Assembly: GCA_050084985.1 (NCBI GenBank)
Contig: JBITNC010000002.1
Span: 15,562,001 to 15,626,000 of the forward strand
From: Nageia nagi
Taxonomy: Eukaryota > Pinophyta
DNA length: 64,000 bases
Direction of reading: 5' to 3'
Shown one piece after another: positions 36,572 through 49,084 of the stretch; within the stretch, counting starts at the first letter, position 1, and the number at the start of each line of letters is the position of its first letter. The translations under genes and the position numbers were made by a program. The notes beneath the pieces are model-generated. The model did no database searches. It was not told the DNA's origin and was given only the letters and a program-made list of their open reading frames with translations.

Positions 36572-37876
36572 TCAAATTTCACTCCCCTTTGAGGGCAACT
36601 TCACCAACCTGATAGCATCCTTAAGCTTACATAATTGAGCTTCTGGGAGGGGCTTGGTGAACAAATCAACGGAGTTTAAGGTGGATGGACAATACTCTAG
36701 GTATATGATGCCATCAAGAACCTTCTCCTTGATAAAATAGGCATGGATTTTCATATGTTTTATTCTCTTATGGAACATAGGATTCTTAGCCAAAGAAATA
36801 GCCAGTTAATTGTCTATAAAAATAAAAAATGAGCCACCTTGGTCATACCCAATTTCTTTTAAAAAATGCCTTTGCCAAATGGCTTCTTGGGCTACAACAG
36901 ACATGATACGATATTATGCTTCTATGGTAAACAGAGAAATAGTAAGCTGCTTTTTGGAAGCCCAAGAGATAGCACCTGAACCAATGCTAAACACATACAC
37001 AAAGGTTGATTTCCTATCATCTCTATCTCCTCCATAGTCAAAATTTAAGAATCTAGAGAGAACAAATGATGGCAACTTAGGATACTTGAGAGCAAGATCC
37101 TTAGTCCCTGCAACATAACTCAAGATTTGCTTAACAGCATTGAGGTGTTCAACATATGGTTTCTACATGAATCATGCCATCATATTCACTGCAAAGGTAA
37201 TATATGGTCTAGATATAGTCAAATACAAAAGATTACCAATTAATTGCCTGTAAGCTGTAGCATCAGCTAATTAAGAGTTAGAGCTTAGAGAAATAGTGAT
37301 TTCACGAGAGATTAGGATCATAGCATTTCTACAATCTCCATTCCAAACTTCTGTAAGATGTATGATATATACTTAGATTGAATGAGATAAGTACAATTCT
37401 TGTAATGATACATTTACATTCTGAGATAATAATGCAAGAGACCAAGATCAATCATTTCAAACGTTACCTTAAGTTTGGATATGCACTCTTGAATGATTTC
37501 ATCATTATTCCTAGTTATCAGAAGATCATCCACATAAAGGAGAATCAAGACCACATTTTTTTTTTGATTTAGTACATATAGATTGGGGTTAAAAAAACAC
37601 TTGGAGAAACCAATGTTTGTAAAATACCTTGAAATCTTTCTACACCAGGCTCTAGGTGCTTGCTTAAGTCCATATAATGACTTCTTTAGTTTGCACACAA
37701 AGACTCTTTGCCTTCCATAATGAACCCTTCTAGTTGATTCATGAAAATTTTCATATCTAAGTTACCATTGAGATATGCACTCTTAACATCAAGCTGAAAA
37801 TTTTTTTATCCTTGAGCTGCAACAAGAATAAGGATAATTCTCATAGTAGGCATCTTTGCCATGGGAGCAAAGATTT
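36572..37876 (-). pseudogene. Element A pol, C-terminal part (RT end, RNase H)
   Basis: Minus strand from the B insertion point. It covers the rest of RT with KKSLYGLKQAPRAW (about 37690) and an intact LLYVDDLL catalytic box (about 37530), then RNase H with GDRDDRKST and GSGAISWASKKQ (37060-36950). The end region KNPMFHKRIKH-KIH, then DLFTKPLPEAQ, runs to the stop at 36572. Stops and frameshifts separate these blocks. The N-terminal part of the same RT is at 46604-46801, beyond element B. Confidence 0.9.
37872..37876. repeat. Probable target duplication of element B, left
   Basis: GATTT here and AGTTT at 46600-46604 each differ from GGTTT by one G-to-A change. The homologous position in element B itself reads AGGTTT, which supports GGTTT as the original target. 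Confidence 0.6.
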
Positions 37877-38371
37877 TTTAAGGAATTAACACTAACAAGA
37901 TAATTTTTAAATAACCAAGATCTCTCGAAAGCTCACAATTACATCTAACATACTCATAAAGTAATCTCACAACATTAGATGTAAGTGGTTCCTCCAACTA
38001 GAAGTACATCCACTAATTAAATCTTTACTTTAATTACAAATACAACTCACTTACAATTCTCTTAATCTCATCTCTTACACTTATATCCTATAGCATAACT
38101 TTACTTCACAATTGGTGTGTGATCACAAAGAGGGAACCTTCTATTTATAGGCCAAAATCTCTCTTTAAATCACCTTTTTATCTAATGTACAAAAGCATGA
38201 TATGCATATCTTTTTACCCAAGAGGCATGCTCATGACATGGAGTGTAGGACAAGTTATATTATAATATTCATTTAAATACTTAAGGTATCAAATGATACC
38301 CTTAAGTATTAGTGAATTTACATAGAAGATTATTACAAAACCTTTACAATAATGCATTATACATTTCAACA
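37877..38371 (-). repeat. Element B 3' LTR
   Basis: Pairs with 46104-46599. The plus-strand start is TTTAAGGAATTAACAC, the end CATTTCAACA. Confidence 0.93.
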
Positions 38372-38380
38372 CTCCCCTTT
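38372..38380 (-). promoter_or_regulatory. Element B polypurine tract
   Basis: AAAGGGGAG on the minus strand immediately before the LTR terminus TGTTGAAATG. This is the expected plus-strand DNA priming site of reverse transcription. Confidence 0.85.
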
Positions 38381-39291
38381 AATGCAATACTAAGATAAAG
38401 CGAATAAGAGAGAAGAGAGAGAAAGTAAGAGAATTCTCTTTCAAATAGATACAATGAAGATGAAAACTTTTTACATATTTATAAAGTAAAAAAGATCTAG
38501 TTTGAGACTCACTACTTTGCCAAATACAATCATTAACTATAATCAGTTTCAATGCACATGAAGTAGTCATCCAATTGAAAGTCATGAAATGTCTCCAAGA
38601 GCTTGCATACCTGAGGTAAGTAATCTGCAATCTCAAAAGAACTTGTAATTCATAAGCAGCTCAAATAGGAAGATCAGTTAGATGCAACATATTCATCTCA
38701 TCAAAGATAAATGAATCACACAAATACCATCATAAATTGATCAATGGTGCACTATAAGTCATCATGAAGATACCATGCCAAAAACTTATAGTCATCTGCT
38801 GTATATAAAACATGTGTTGATTATCATTACAAAATAGAACATGCACATACGAGTTTCTTATATATGGATAACTGAATAATGCCAAAAGATACATAAGAGT
38901 TTCTCACACATGGATAATTAAATAGTGCTCGATTGACCAAAATAGACCATGCACATACGAGTTTCTCACATATGGATAATTGAATAGTGCCAAAAGACAC
39001 ATAAGAGTTTCTCACACATGGATAACTAAACAATGCTGGATTGATCAAAATAGAGCATGCACATATGAGTTTCTCACATATGGATAACTAAATAGTGCTA
39101 AAAGACACATAAGAGTTCTTCACACATGGATAACTGAATAGTGCTAAATTGGCCAATTTTTTGCTTTAAAAATTTATACAAGTTCTTTAAACAAAATGAA
39201 CTTATCACGAAAGTGTACAATAAAATCAACACTATACAATACAAAATCCTCCTAAGGGTGAAGTTATCATCACAAACATGAATTCAATACA

Positions 39292-42250
39292 AAAATTTAA
39301 ACTTCACTCCCTCTTAAGGGTAACTTCATTAACTCGATAGCATCCCTAAGCTTACAGAATTAAGCTTTTGAGAGGGGCTTGATGAATAAATCAATGACAT
39401 TTAAGGTGGATGGATAATACTTTAGGTGTATGATGTCATCAAAAACCTTCTACTTGGTAAAATAGGTATGGATTTTCACATGTTTTATTTTCTGATGGAA
39501 CATAGGATTCTTAACCAAAGAAATAACTGATTGATTATCTGAAAAGATCAAAGATGAGCCACCTTTCTCATATCTAATTTCTTTTAGAAGATGCCTTAGC
39601 AAAATGGCTTCTTGGGCTGTAACAAACATGGCATGGTATTCAGCTTCTATGGTGGAAAAAAAAATAGTAGGCTACTTCTTGAAAATCCAAGAGATAGCAC
39701 CTGAACCAATGCTAAACACATACACAAAGATTGACTTTCTATCATCTCTATCTCTCCTATAGTTAGAATTTGAGAATTTAAAGAGAACAAACGAGAGTAA
39801 CTTGAAATACTTGAGAGCAAAATCTTTAATCCTTGTAACATACCTCAAAATTTGCTTAATAACATTGAGGTGTTCAACATAAGATTTCTGCTTAAATCAT
39901 GCCATCAAATTCATTACAAAGGTAATATCTAGCTTAGATACAGTCAAATACAAAAGACCACCAATTAATTACTTGTAAGCTATAACATTAGCCAACTGAG
40001 AGTTGGAGCTTAGAGAAATAATGATTCTAGAAGAAACTGAAATTGCAGCATATCTACACTCTTCCATTCTAAACTTCTACAAGATGTATGATATATACTT
40101 AGATTGATTAAGATAAGTATAATCTTTGTATTAATACACTTGCATTTCAAGATAGTAGTGCAAGAGACCAAGATCAATCATTTCAAATGTTATCTTAAGT
40201 TTGTATATGCACTCTTGAATAATTTCATCATTATTCATAGTAATCAAAAGATCATCCACTTAAAAGAGAATCAAGACCACATCTTTTCTTTAATCAAGCA
40301 CATAAATCAAAATCAAAAAAACACTTGAAAAATCTAATATCTGCAAAGTACCCTAAAATCTTTCTATACTAGGTTTGAGATGCTTGCTTAAGTCCATACA
40401 ATGATTTCTTTAGCTTACACACAATGGACTTTTTACCTTTCATGATAAATCTTTCTGGTTGATTCATGAAGATTTCCATATCTAAATCACTATTGAGAAA
40501 TGCACTTTTAATTTCAAGTTGAAAAACTTTTCATTCTTGAGCTACAGAAAGAGCAAAGATAACTCTCATAGTAGGCATCTTTACCACAGGAGCAAAGGTT
40601 TCCTCATAATCTACATCGTATTTTTAAGCAAAAATTTTAGCTACTAACCTTACCTTTTATTTTTCAATATCTCAAATTGAATTGAACTTGACCTTATAGA
40701 CCCACTTATTACCAATCACATTATTTTCATTAAGATAAGAAACTAAGTTTCAAGTTTTATTTTTCATAAATGCCTCATACTCCATTTTCATGGCTTCCAT
40801 CCAGCACTCCTACTTTGAAGCTTTGTTGAAAAATGAGGGTTCATGCTTATTATCAATCTTGGCAAATAAGGATTTGTTCAAGGTCATGCTCCTTATTACC
40901 TTTTGAGTTAGAGAGTTTTATTTTTGAAGTGATTTGTCTACATCAATATCTAACCAGCTAGGAGCAACTAAAGAGTCCTCTAGATCATCAAATTATTAGA
41001 AGCAGATTTATCAAAAAGTTCATTGAACTTTACATCCTTTGAAATAAACATAACTTTATAGGATGAAAAGTAGAGCTTGTAGCCTCTATGTTGACTGTCA
41101 TAACCTATAAAGATGTATTTTTTAGCTTTTTTATCTAACTTCTTTTTCTTAAAAATAATGTAAGAGAATGCTTCACAACTAAACACCCTAAGGTGTGACA
41201 TGTTAGGTTTTATTCTTGACCATACTTCAAAAGGAATTTTACTCTGAATGGATTTTATGGAACACCTATTTAAGGTGCAAATAATAGTGCTCATAGCTTC
41301 ATCCCATAAAAATTTAGAAAGATTACCCAACATGCATCTAGCCATCTTCATAATTATTCAATTTTTCTTTTTAGCAATATCATTCTACTGAGGAGTGTAA
41401 AGAATTGTAAACTACCTCTTAATTCCATACTTAGCATAATAGTCATTGAATTTATTACTGCTATATTCTCCCCTATTATTTGATTTCAGCATCTTGATTT
41501 TAAGGTTAGTTTGATTCTCAACAAAAGCTTTAAAAATCTTAAAAATCTCAAAAGTTTTATCTTTGTGCTTAAGTAGATACCCAAAGGTCATTCTACTAAA
41601 ATCACCAATGAAGTCAAGACATAAGATGCTCCTCCAAGTGACTTAATCTAAAATGGACCTATCAAATTAGAATGCACAAGTTGAAGAGGTTGAAATGCTC
41701 TTGTTACCTTATCTTTTTTATTTTTTATCTATGCATCTTACCAAAAATGCACTTCTCGCATAGACCAATCGAAGGAGAAATTAAAGGTAAATCTTCCATA
41801 AGTTATTGGTCTTTCATAACTTGAATACTCTTATGGTTAAAGTGCCCTAAACGATGATGCTAAAGCTTACCTTTAGAACACATACTAAAAGCAAAACACA
41901 TATTTGATGGAACTTGATTCATAATGTAGAGGTTATTTTTCACAGATCCTTTAACCAAAATGGCAAGTCCTTTCTTAATGCACCTAGATTAAGAGTCGAA
42001 TTCAAAAGAGTACCCTTTTGGTAACTTGAATCATGGAGAAAAGGTTCATCCTTAACTTAAGAACATAGAGAACATTTTCAAAAATCTTTTTTATGAATCA
42101 ACACACTCTCAATTCTTTGGATTTTAAGGATGGAGTTATTTCCTATCATAACTGCATCTTTTTTATACTTATGAAGGTTCTCGAATTTTTTTTTCTGAAA
42201 GCATAAGTGATTAGTGCAACTGGATTTAACAATCCATTCAAATGAAAAAG
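39292..42250 (-). pseudogene. Element B pol (protease, integrase, RT, RNase H)
   Basis: Domains read on the minus strand. Protease begins near 42240 with EWIVKSSCTNHLCF, where the catalytic DSG is replaced by KSS. The integrase end is 41351-40980 (CMLGNLSKFLWDEAM, then VWSRIKPNMSHLRVFSCEAF). RT follows at 40900-40100; its YVDD box has a stop in place of Tyr (about 40258). RNase H is at about 39790-39560 with DRDDRKS, SIGSGAISW and EAEYHAM, and the terminal block runs to a stop near 39292. Multiple stops and frameshifts make it a pseudogene. Order and length are normal for copia. Confidence 0.9.
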
Positions 42251-42363
42251 AGTGAGATATGGAGTAGAGTGATGTAGTAAAACCAACATGAATATTCTTC
42301 TTTTCTATGAAGTTCTTTACATTTCCATTACCTTTGAACTTTTTCTCTTTTTTTTTGTAGCAA

Positions 42364-43200
42364 TCAACTTCTTTGTGACCTTGAATGCCATAATAGGTTA
42401 CAATTACCATCAAACTTTTCTGTAGGATAAAAATTGTTTGCTTTACCTTTTCCATCTTTTTGCTTGAAGAGAGTGTTGTTACTGTTATTCCTGCTACTGT
42501 TGTTGTTGATCTTGTTCTTATCGTTGTTGCCATTATTTCTACTATTGATGTAGCCATTACCTCTTTTTTCAAACCTTTTGGAGGAAGAAAAATAAGATTT
42601 CTTTTGATGGTTGAACTTCTTTTTGAAAATATTTTTAGTTACTTCAAGAGCAATGTTATTATCTTTAGAAGAAAAAATTAATACCTTATTATTAAAGGTT
42701 TTCTCATGCTTCAATAGGTGCCTTGAAAGGTTCTCAAGGGAGAAGACTTCTTCATTATCAAGCTTTATTTTTATAATCATTACAAAATTTTTAAACTTTG
42801 AATAAAGGCTTTGAAAAATGATGAAGACCATGAACTCATCATTGATCCAATTAAACCCACAAGCAATAAGTTGGGTCCTTAGATCAATGATTTTATTTAA
42901 GTCGATAACCACATTCTCATCTTCTCCTTGATAAGATTAAAGTAACTTTTGGAGAATGGTAAACCTTGTTAAAAAGTTTGAACCAAGGTAGATTTGCTTA
43001 AGCTTCCAAGTTTTCTTTATCAAGGTTAAAGAGAAAATCATTGAGAGCACATCATCTGATATCGCATGATAAATCATAAAGGTTATCAACTCATTCTTTA
43101 TGTTGTAAACCTCTAGTACCTTCTCATTTATAAGAGGTACAAGGTTTCTGTTCACTATTTGCCAAAGCTTCTTTACCTACAATTCAACTCTCATTCGTGG
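42364..43200 (-). pseudogene. Element B gag
   Basis: Two minus frames (43155-42937 and 42912-42364) together give a copia gag with a UBN2-type core (IKNELITFMIYHAISDDV, then NKIIDLRTQLIACGFNWIND and FSLENLSRHLLKHEKTFNN) and an Asn-rich linker. Its CCHC knuckle is split by one extra base near 42400, and the second Cys is Tyr. The coding phase changes to the overlapping frame 42572-42078 beyond it. Confidence 0.88.
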
Positions 43201-43229
43201 TTTCCAAATTCTAAAGTTGGAACCATCGA

Positions 43230-46089
43230 GAATGTGTTTGGGTAAAAAGGATTCTCCTATTTGCTACATAAGAATGTGAAAAATAATAAGCATGTGGTTT
43301 AATAAATAATATTAAATATCAAGTTTTAGCCAAGTAAGTAATACATATTTCATTAACTAAGATATGCTTGATTTGATTCACATGTGCAAATATTTTATAA
43401 CTCAAATAATCTATGTACCCAAATATATTTTTCATCTTAAGAACCGTAAATGTAGAGTGACATTGTTGAGGTTTGTTTTCTTATCTAAAATTAGGCCTTC
43501 ACCTAGATGCCCACATAAGAGGAGCCCAAGTACTACCAATCCTCAACCAATTTGTCTTGATAAGTTTTATACTTTCTTACAAGGATAAGTACCTATTATT
43601 TTTTAAGGTTATGACATTTATTAGATCGATCAAATTATTAATCTTGATTAGATTTTAAGTTATCCTCTTAGGTTATCAAGATAATCTCTGAATGGACGTG
43701 CGAACATGTGGTATCACTACACATATGCCTATCAACCTATTGGAGTTATGTTCAAACCAACAAAGGACTTAAAGATAATTAAGAAGTACAAACTTTTCAC
43801 CACTTGGATTATCAAACTTAAAGGCTTCAATCTACCTATATTCACCTCATGGTTCCCCAAACAAGTCATGTTGCAAAATGTATGTGCGAATGTGTTCATT
43901 TTAAGGGGTTGCTCAAATCAATGTTTGTGTTTTTGTTTGCATAAGTAAATAAAGTAAAAAATAAAACATGAAGTAAAGAGCATAAATAAAACATCATCCA
44001 TCTATAACATGGAACTTTAAGAGTCCAATGGATTTTGTTTACTAACCCCTAGAGGACATCTTTACATAGGTCCATAAGTTTGCACAAGTTAACTTTGAAA
44101 AAAGATAAATGCTCATGCATTAATTCTATAATTTGCATAAGTTAACTTTGCATAAAGGATAAATACTTAACATGCATTTTTAATTCATAAGCATTAACTT
44201 AAAATATTTAAGTTTTTAAGCATTAAAAAAATGCATCATTAACTAAATAAGCATGCATCTTTTAACTTTAAAATTATAATTTAAGTTCTTAATCATGCAT
44301 TAACTTAAAAAAATTAAGCTCTAAGTACCAAGCAATGCATTATTTTTACAAGTATAAAAGTTTCTAAGTGATAAAAATGTATTTAAGCATAAAGGATCTA
44401 AATGTTTTAGTAAGAGATTCATAAATATCTCCCCCTTTAACTTAAATTTGATCCTTAATAATTGGATTATCACTTTAAAAAAATATCATAGTTAAAGAAA
44501 AAATTAATGCATATTGGCTAACAAAAGGTACCCTTTTCATGATTTTCTCCAAGTAAACAAGGTAGGAATTTAATAAGCCATCATGCTTTTTGACTTAAAA
44601 AATAGCACTTGAGAGGAAATGATAATGCATTTAATGCAAAGTTTCTCTAAGCACTCCAAAAAAAAACTTGAAAAGGACACAAGTCTTAAAAAATTGAGGA
44701 TGGATACCCATACCTCAAGTAAATGCAGAACATTTAAAGTTGTTTGTTTTCATATTCTAGGAATTTAAGAAGCTTATCATAATAAATTTGTTTACCAAGC
44801 AAAGAAGAAAAAAAAAAGATGAAACCTACCAACAAAAAAAATTAATGTCATAAGGTAAGTGAGGTAAAAAATAAGGGAGGCATTTAATGTTTAAAGGAGA
44901 TAAATGATTAAAAAAATATCATGCAAGGAGGAGGCATAGAGGAGGCTATGCGAAAGAGGCCACGTGTGGGAGGGCATAAGAGGATGGTGGTTGACAAGGA
45001 AGGAGGGCTTTGTTTGAGCAATAAGTAGGTCGAGGAGTGGTTGGGCACCATGAGAATAAAAAAGAAAGTGCAGGTTGAAGCATGGAGCTACATGATAGAG
45101 GGGTGGTCGAATCTGCGTAGCCCAAGACATGCAACAGTTTGCACAAAGGCTTACGTGGAGAACAACAGCCACAAGGGCCATCTCAACCCTTGTTTAGTTG
45201 CACCCCTCACAACCATGGAGGAAGAGCAAGCAGCAAAGTGAGGTGGTAGCCAATAAGGGAGAGACACATGATATGGAAAGAAAAAAAAGTTGCCAAGTGA
45301 AAAGTAATCCCTTCCAGAGATATCGAGGATCGATAAGCAAGAGGACCAATGCCACATCAGCCAACAAGAAAAAAAAACAAAAATTTTGAATAAAAGGTTT
45401 GAGACCACTAACTGCGTCAAAAGGGTAAAGGGTCAGTTAGGGTTGGAGGTGCAGTCTAGCAACGCCCACAAATACCAATTGCATTCAAAAAAATATTCTC
45501 AAAACATTTATTTTATTTTGCAGATTATTATAATATTATGAAAATATTTTCTAAATTTTGATATATATATATCTATTTATCTTGTAAAAAAAATGCTATT
45601 CCTTTTTTAAATCAAGCTTAAAAAACTTATAAAGAATATAATATATATCAACTCCCTTTTTTTTGTCTATTCTAAAAGAAAAAGCTTTCTATATTTGCTT
45701 TTAAAGAACCCCTTTTTTTAAAAAAAAAAAAAACCTTTTGTTTCAACACAAAATAGTTTATGAAATATTGAATTTTGTATACTAACCATAAATTATATAT
45801 GTATATATAGCAATTAAAAAAAATTACAACTAACATAGGAGGTTAGTATAACAAAAAAATACATTATTTTGCAATTTAGTTAGCCATATTTTGCCAAAAA
45901 GAACTAACACAGAAATTAATAAGTTAGTAGAAAAATGCAAAAAAAAAACTAAGGAAGAAATGTATACCTTCTCTTAGTTTTACCTCAACAAGAAGAGTAA
46001 ACTTCCAAAAATGATGAATAAGGATGAAGAACCTCTAAAAAGTTGAAGAGAATCTTTCACACCAAGGATGTGAAGAGGAGAAACCAAGG
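43230..46089 (-). other. Element B long leader (about 2.9 kb)
   Basis: Between the primer site and gag lies sequence without copia domains. It is homologous to the leader of A (49085-51952) over at least 43290-43950 versus 49160-49800. The part 44890-45470 has higher GC and is purine-rich on the plus strand. A plus-strand (antisense) frame at 43706-43948 has a counterpart in A that is cut by one nonsense change. Its function is unknown. Confidence 0.65.
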
Positions 46090-46101
46090 AGCTCTGATAA
46101 A
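46090..46101 (-). promoter_or_regulatory. Element B decayed primer-binding site
   Basis: The minus strand reads TTTTATCAGAGC, against TGGTATCAGAGC in element A; the changed bases are those that would pair with the tRNA 3' end. Confidence 0.7.
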
Positions 46102-46103
46102 AA

Positions 46104-46599
46104 ATTTAAGGAATTAACACTAACAAGATAATTTCTAAACAACCAAGATCTCTTAAAAGCTCACAATTACATCTAACAAACTCATAAAACAATCTCACAA
46201 CACAAGATGTAAGTGGCTCCTCCAACTAAGAGTACATCCACTAATTAGATTTTTACTTCAATCACAAATACAACTCTCTTACAATCCTCCTAATCTCATC
46301 TCTTACACTTCTATCCTATAGCATAACTTTACTCTACAATTGGTGTGTGATCACAAAGAGGGATCCTTCTATTTATAAGCCAAAATACTTCTTTGGATCA
46401 CTCTTTTATCCAATGTACAAAAGTATGGCATGCACATCCTTTTACCCAAGAGGCATGCTCATGACATAGAGTTTAAGATAAGTTACATTATCATATTCAT
46501 TTAAATACTTAAGGTATCAAATGATACCCTTAAGTATTAGTGAAATTACATAGAAGATTAATATAAAACCTTTACAATAATGCATTATACATTCCAACA
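46104..46599 (-). repeat. Element B 5' LTR
   Basis: Partner of 37877-38371. It contains a CTATTTATA word (46369-46377), that is TATAAATAG on the element's coding strand, a plausible LTR TATA box. Confidence 0.93.
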
Positions 46600-46602
46600 A
46601 GT

Positions 46603-48133
46603 TTTTCATAATCTACACATATTTTTGAGAAAAACCTTTGGCTACTAACCTTGCTTTGTATTTCTCAATATCTCCAACAGAATTGAACTTGACCTTATAT
46701 ATCCACTTATTGCCAATGATATTCTTCTCATTGGGATAAGGAACCAAATCCCAAGTATTATTTTTCATAAGTGTCTCATACTCCACTTTCATGAATTCCA
46801 TCTAACACTCATGCTTTGAAACTTCTTTGAAGGTTGAGGGCTCATGCTTGTTGTTAATATTGGTAAATAAGGATTTGTTCAAGGTCATGCTCCTTGTTAC
46901 CTTTTGAGTTGGAGACTTTTATTCTTGAGATGACTTGTCTAAATCAATATCTAACCAGCTAAATGCAACTGAAGAGTCCTCTAGATCATCAACATCTTCA
47001 TTAAAAGTAGATTCTTCAAGAAGTTCATTAAAATTTACATCCCTTAAAATAAATATGAATTTGTAAGATGGAGAATAGAGCCTGTAGCCTCTATGTTGAT
47101 TGATATAACCTACAAAGATGCACTTTTTTACTCTTTTTTCCAACTTTTTTCTTTTCTTAGAGATAATGTAAGAGAATGCTTCACAACCAAACACCTTAAG
47201 GTGTGAAATGTTAGGTTTTCTTTCTAACCATGCTTTAAAAGGAGTTTTTCCCTGAACAACTTTTGTGGGACACCTATTCAAGGTGTAAATATCAATGCTC
47301 ACAGCTTCATCCCATAAGAAACTAAGAAGATTATCCAACATGCATTTAGCCACTTCCATAATTATTCTATTTTTTCTTTCGATAACACCATTTTGCTAAG
47401 TGTAAGGAATCATAAACTACCTCTTGATTTCATACTTAGCATAATAGTTATTGAATTCATTGCTATTATATTTTCTCCCATTATCTGATCTTAACATCTT
47501 AATTTTAAGGTTAGTTTGATTCTCAACAAAGGTCTTAAAAATTTTAAAACTCTCAAAGGTTTAATCTTTGTGCTTAAGTAGATACCCAAAGGTCATCCTA
47601 CTAAAGTTATCGAAGGTCAAGACATAAGATGCTCTTTCAAATGATTTAGTTTGAAATATATCCATCAAATCTGAATGCACAAGTTGAAGAGGTTGAGATG
47701 CTCTTGTTGCCTTATCTTTTCAAATTTTTATTTATGTATCTTACTAAGAATACACTTCTCACATAGACCAATTGAAGGAGAAATTAAAGGTAAACCTTTC
47801 ACAAGTTCTTGATCTTTCATGACTTAAATACTTTTGTGGTTAAGGTGCCTTAAATGTTGATGCTAAAGATGACCCTTTTCTAGCAACTTGGATCACAGAG
47901 AAAAGGTTCATCCTAAGCTTAAGAATATAGAGCATATTTTCAAGAACCTTCTCGTGAATCAACACACTTCCAATACCTTGGAATTTAAGGGTAGAGTTAT
48001 CACTTATCATAACTACATCTTTTTTATACTTGTGAAAGTTTTTAAATTTTTCTTTTTCAAAGCATAAGTGATTAGTGCAACCAGAGTCAACAATCCAATC
48101 AGATGAAAAAAAGTGAGACATGGAGTAGAGCAT
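46603..48133 (-). pseudogene. Element A pol, N-terminal part (protease, integrase, RT start)
   Basis: Minus strand. Protease at 48133-47840 keeps the catalytic motif in DWIVDSGCTNHLCF. Integrase follows in broken frames; near 47375 it has QNGVIERKNRII, the conserved catalytic-core end, and 47359-46919 continues with LSFLWDEAV and LKVFGCEAF--I. The RT start is at 46801-46613 (WDLVPYPNEKNIIGNKWIYK, then VKFN and KARLVAKGF). Element B then interrupts it; the rest is at 36572-37876. Stops occur in the integrase region (about 47370-47830). Confidence 0.9.
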
Positions 48134-48179
48134 CGTAACAAAATCAGCTTGAATATTCTTTTTTTTTTTTAAATTCTTT

Positions 48180-49080
48180 ACATTTCCATTACCTTTATTC
48201 TTTTCCTCTCTTTTCTTTTTGTAGTAATCAACTTCTCTATGACCTTGGATGCCACAATAGTTACAATTACCATCAAACTTTTTCTTAGGATATGAATTAT
48301 TTATTTTACCTTTTCCATCTCTTTACTTGAAGTGGTTATTATTATCGTTGTTTCTATTCCTATTTTTGTTCCTATTATTGTCATTGTTGCCATTATTCTT
48401 GCTACAATTGTAGCCATTACCTTTTTTCTTAAACTTTTTGAAAAAATAAGGATAAGATTTTTTTGATGGTTGAATTTCTTCTTGAAAGGAGTTTTGGTTG
48501 CTCCAAGAGCAATGTTATTATCTTTGGAAGAAGAAATCAACACTTTTTTATTAAAGGTTTTATCATGCTTCAAAAGAAACCTAGAAAGGTTCTTAAGAGA
48601 GAAGACTTCTTCTTCATCAACAAGCTTTGTTTTCATAACCGTCATAAAGTTTTTAAACTTTGAAGAAAGGCTTTGAAGAATGATGAAGACTATGAACTCA
48701 TCATTGATCCAATTACATTCATAAACAACAAGTTGGGTCCTTAAGTTAATGATTTTGTTCAAGTAGATAGCCACATTTTCATCTTTCCCTTAACGAGATT
48801 GAAGCAACTTTTGGAGAATAGTAAACCTTCTTGAAAATTTTGAACTAAGGTATATTTGCTTAAGTTTATCCTAAAATTCCTTTACCAAGGTTGAAGAGAA
48901 AATAATCAAAAGCACATCATCTGAGACTGCACGAAAGATCATGGAGGTTGCTAACTCATTCTTTGTGTTGTAAGCTTCAAGTGCTTGCTCATCTATAGGA
49001 GTAACAAGGTTCTCATTCATTGTTTGCCAAAGCTTCTTTACCTACAATTCAACTCTCATGCGAGGTTTACAAATTCTAAA
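48180..49080 (-). pseudogene. Element A gag
   Basis: Minus strand 48774-48301 reads NKIINLRTQLVVYECNWIND, then FSLKNLSRFLLKHDKTFN, the copia gag core, and the broken upstream frames to about 49080 give its N-terminus (MNENLVTPID near 49022). The zinc knuckle around 48270-48225 reads NCNYCGIQGHREVDYY: the first three metal ligands of the CCHC box are present and the last Cys is Tyr. Confidence 0.88.
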
Positions 49081-49084
49081 TTTG

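Larger units (their letters stand above)
37877..46599 (-). mobile_element. Element B: Ty1/copia retrotransposon nested in A
   Basis: A copia element of about 8.7 kb with LTRs of about 495 bp, in the same orientation and family as A. A clean polypurine tract AAAGGGGAG lies beside the 3' LTR, and a decayed primer site beside the 5' LTR. It is inserted in the RT coding region of A. All catalytic centres that I can check are damaged: protease DSG is KSS, the RT box Tyr codon is a stop, and the gag zinc knuckle has a one-base shift. LTR divergence is again about 45-50 differences in 495. One LTR terminus has TG changed to TT in both copies. Confidence 0.95.

Noticed and set aside
35366-46599. Reading A and B as potentially active retrotransposons
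   Set aside because: Both have stops, frameshifts and about 9% LTR divergence; A is also split by B.
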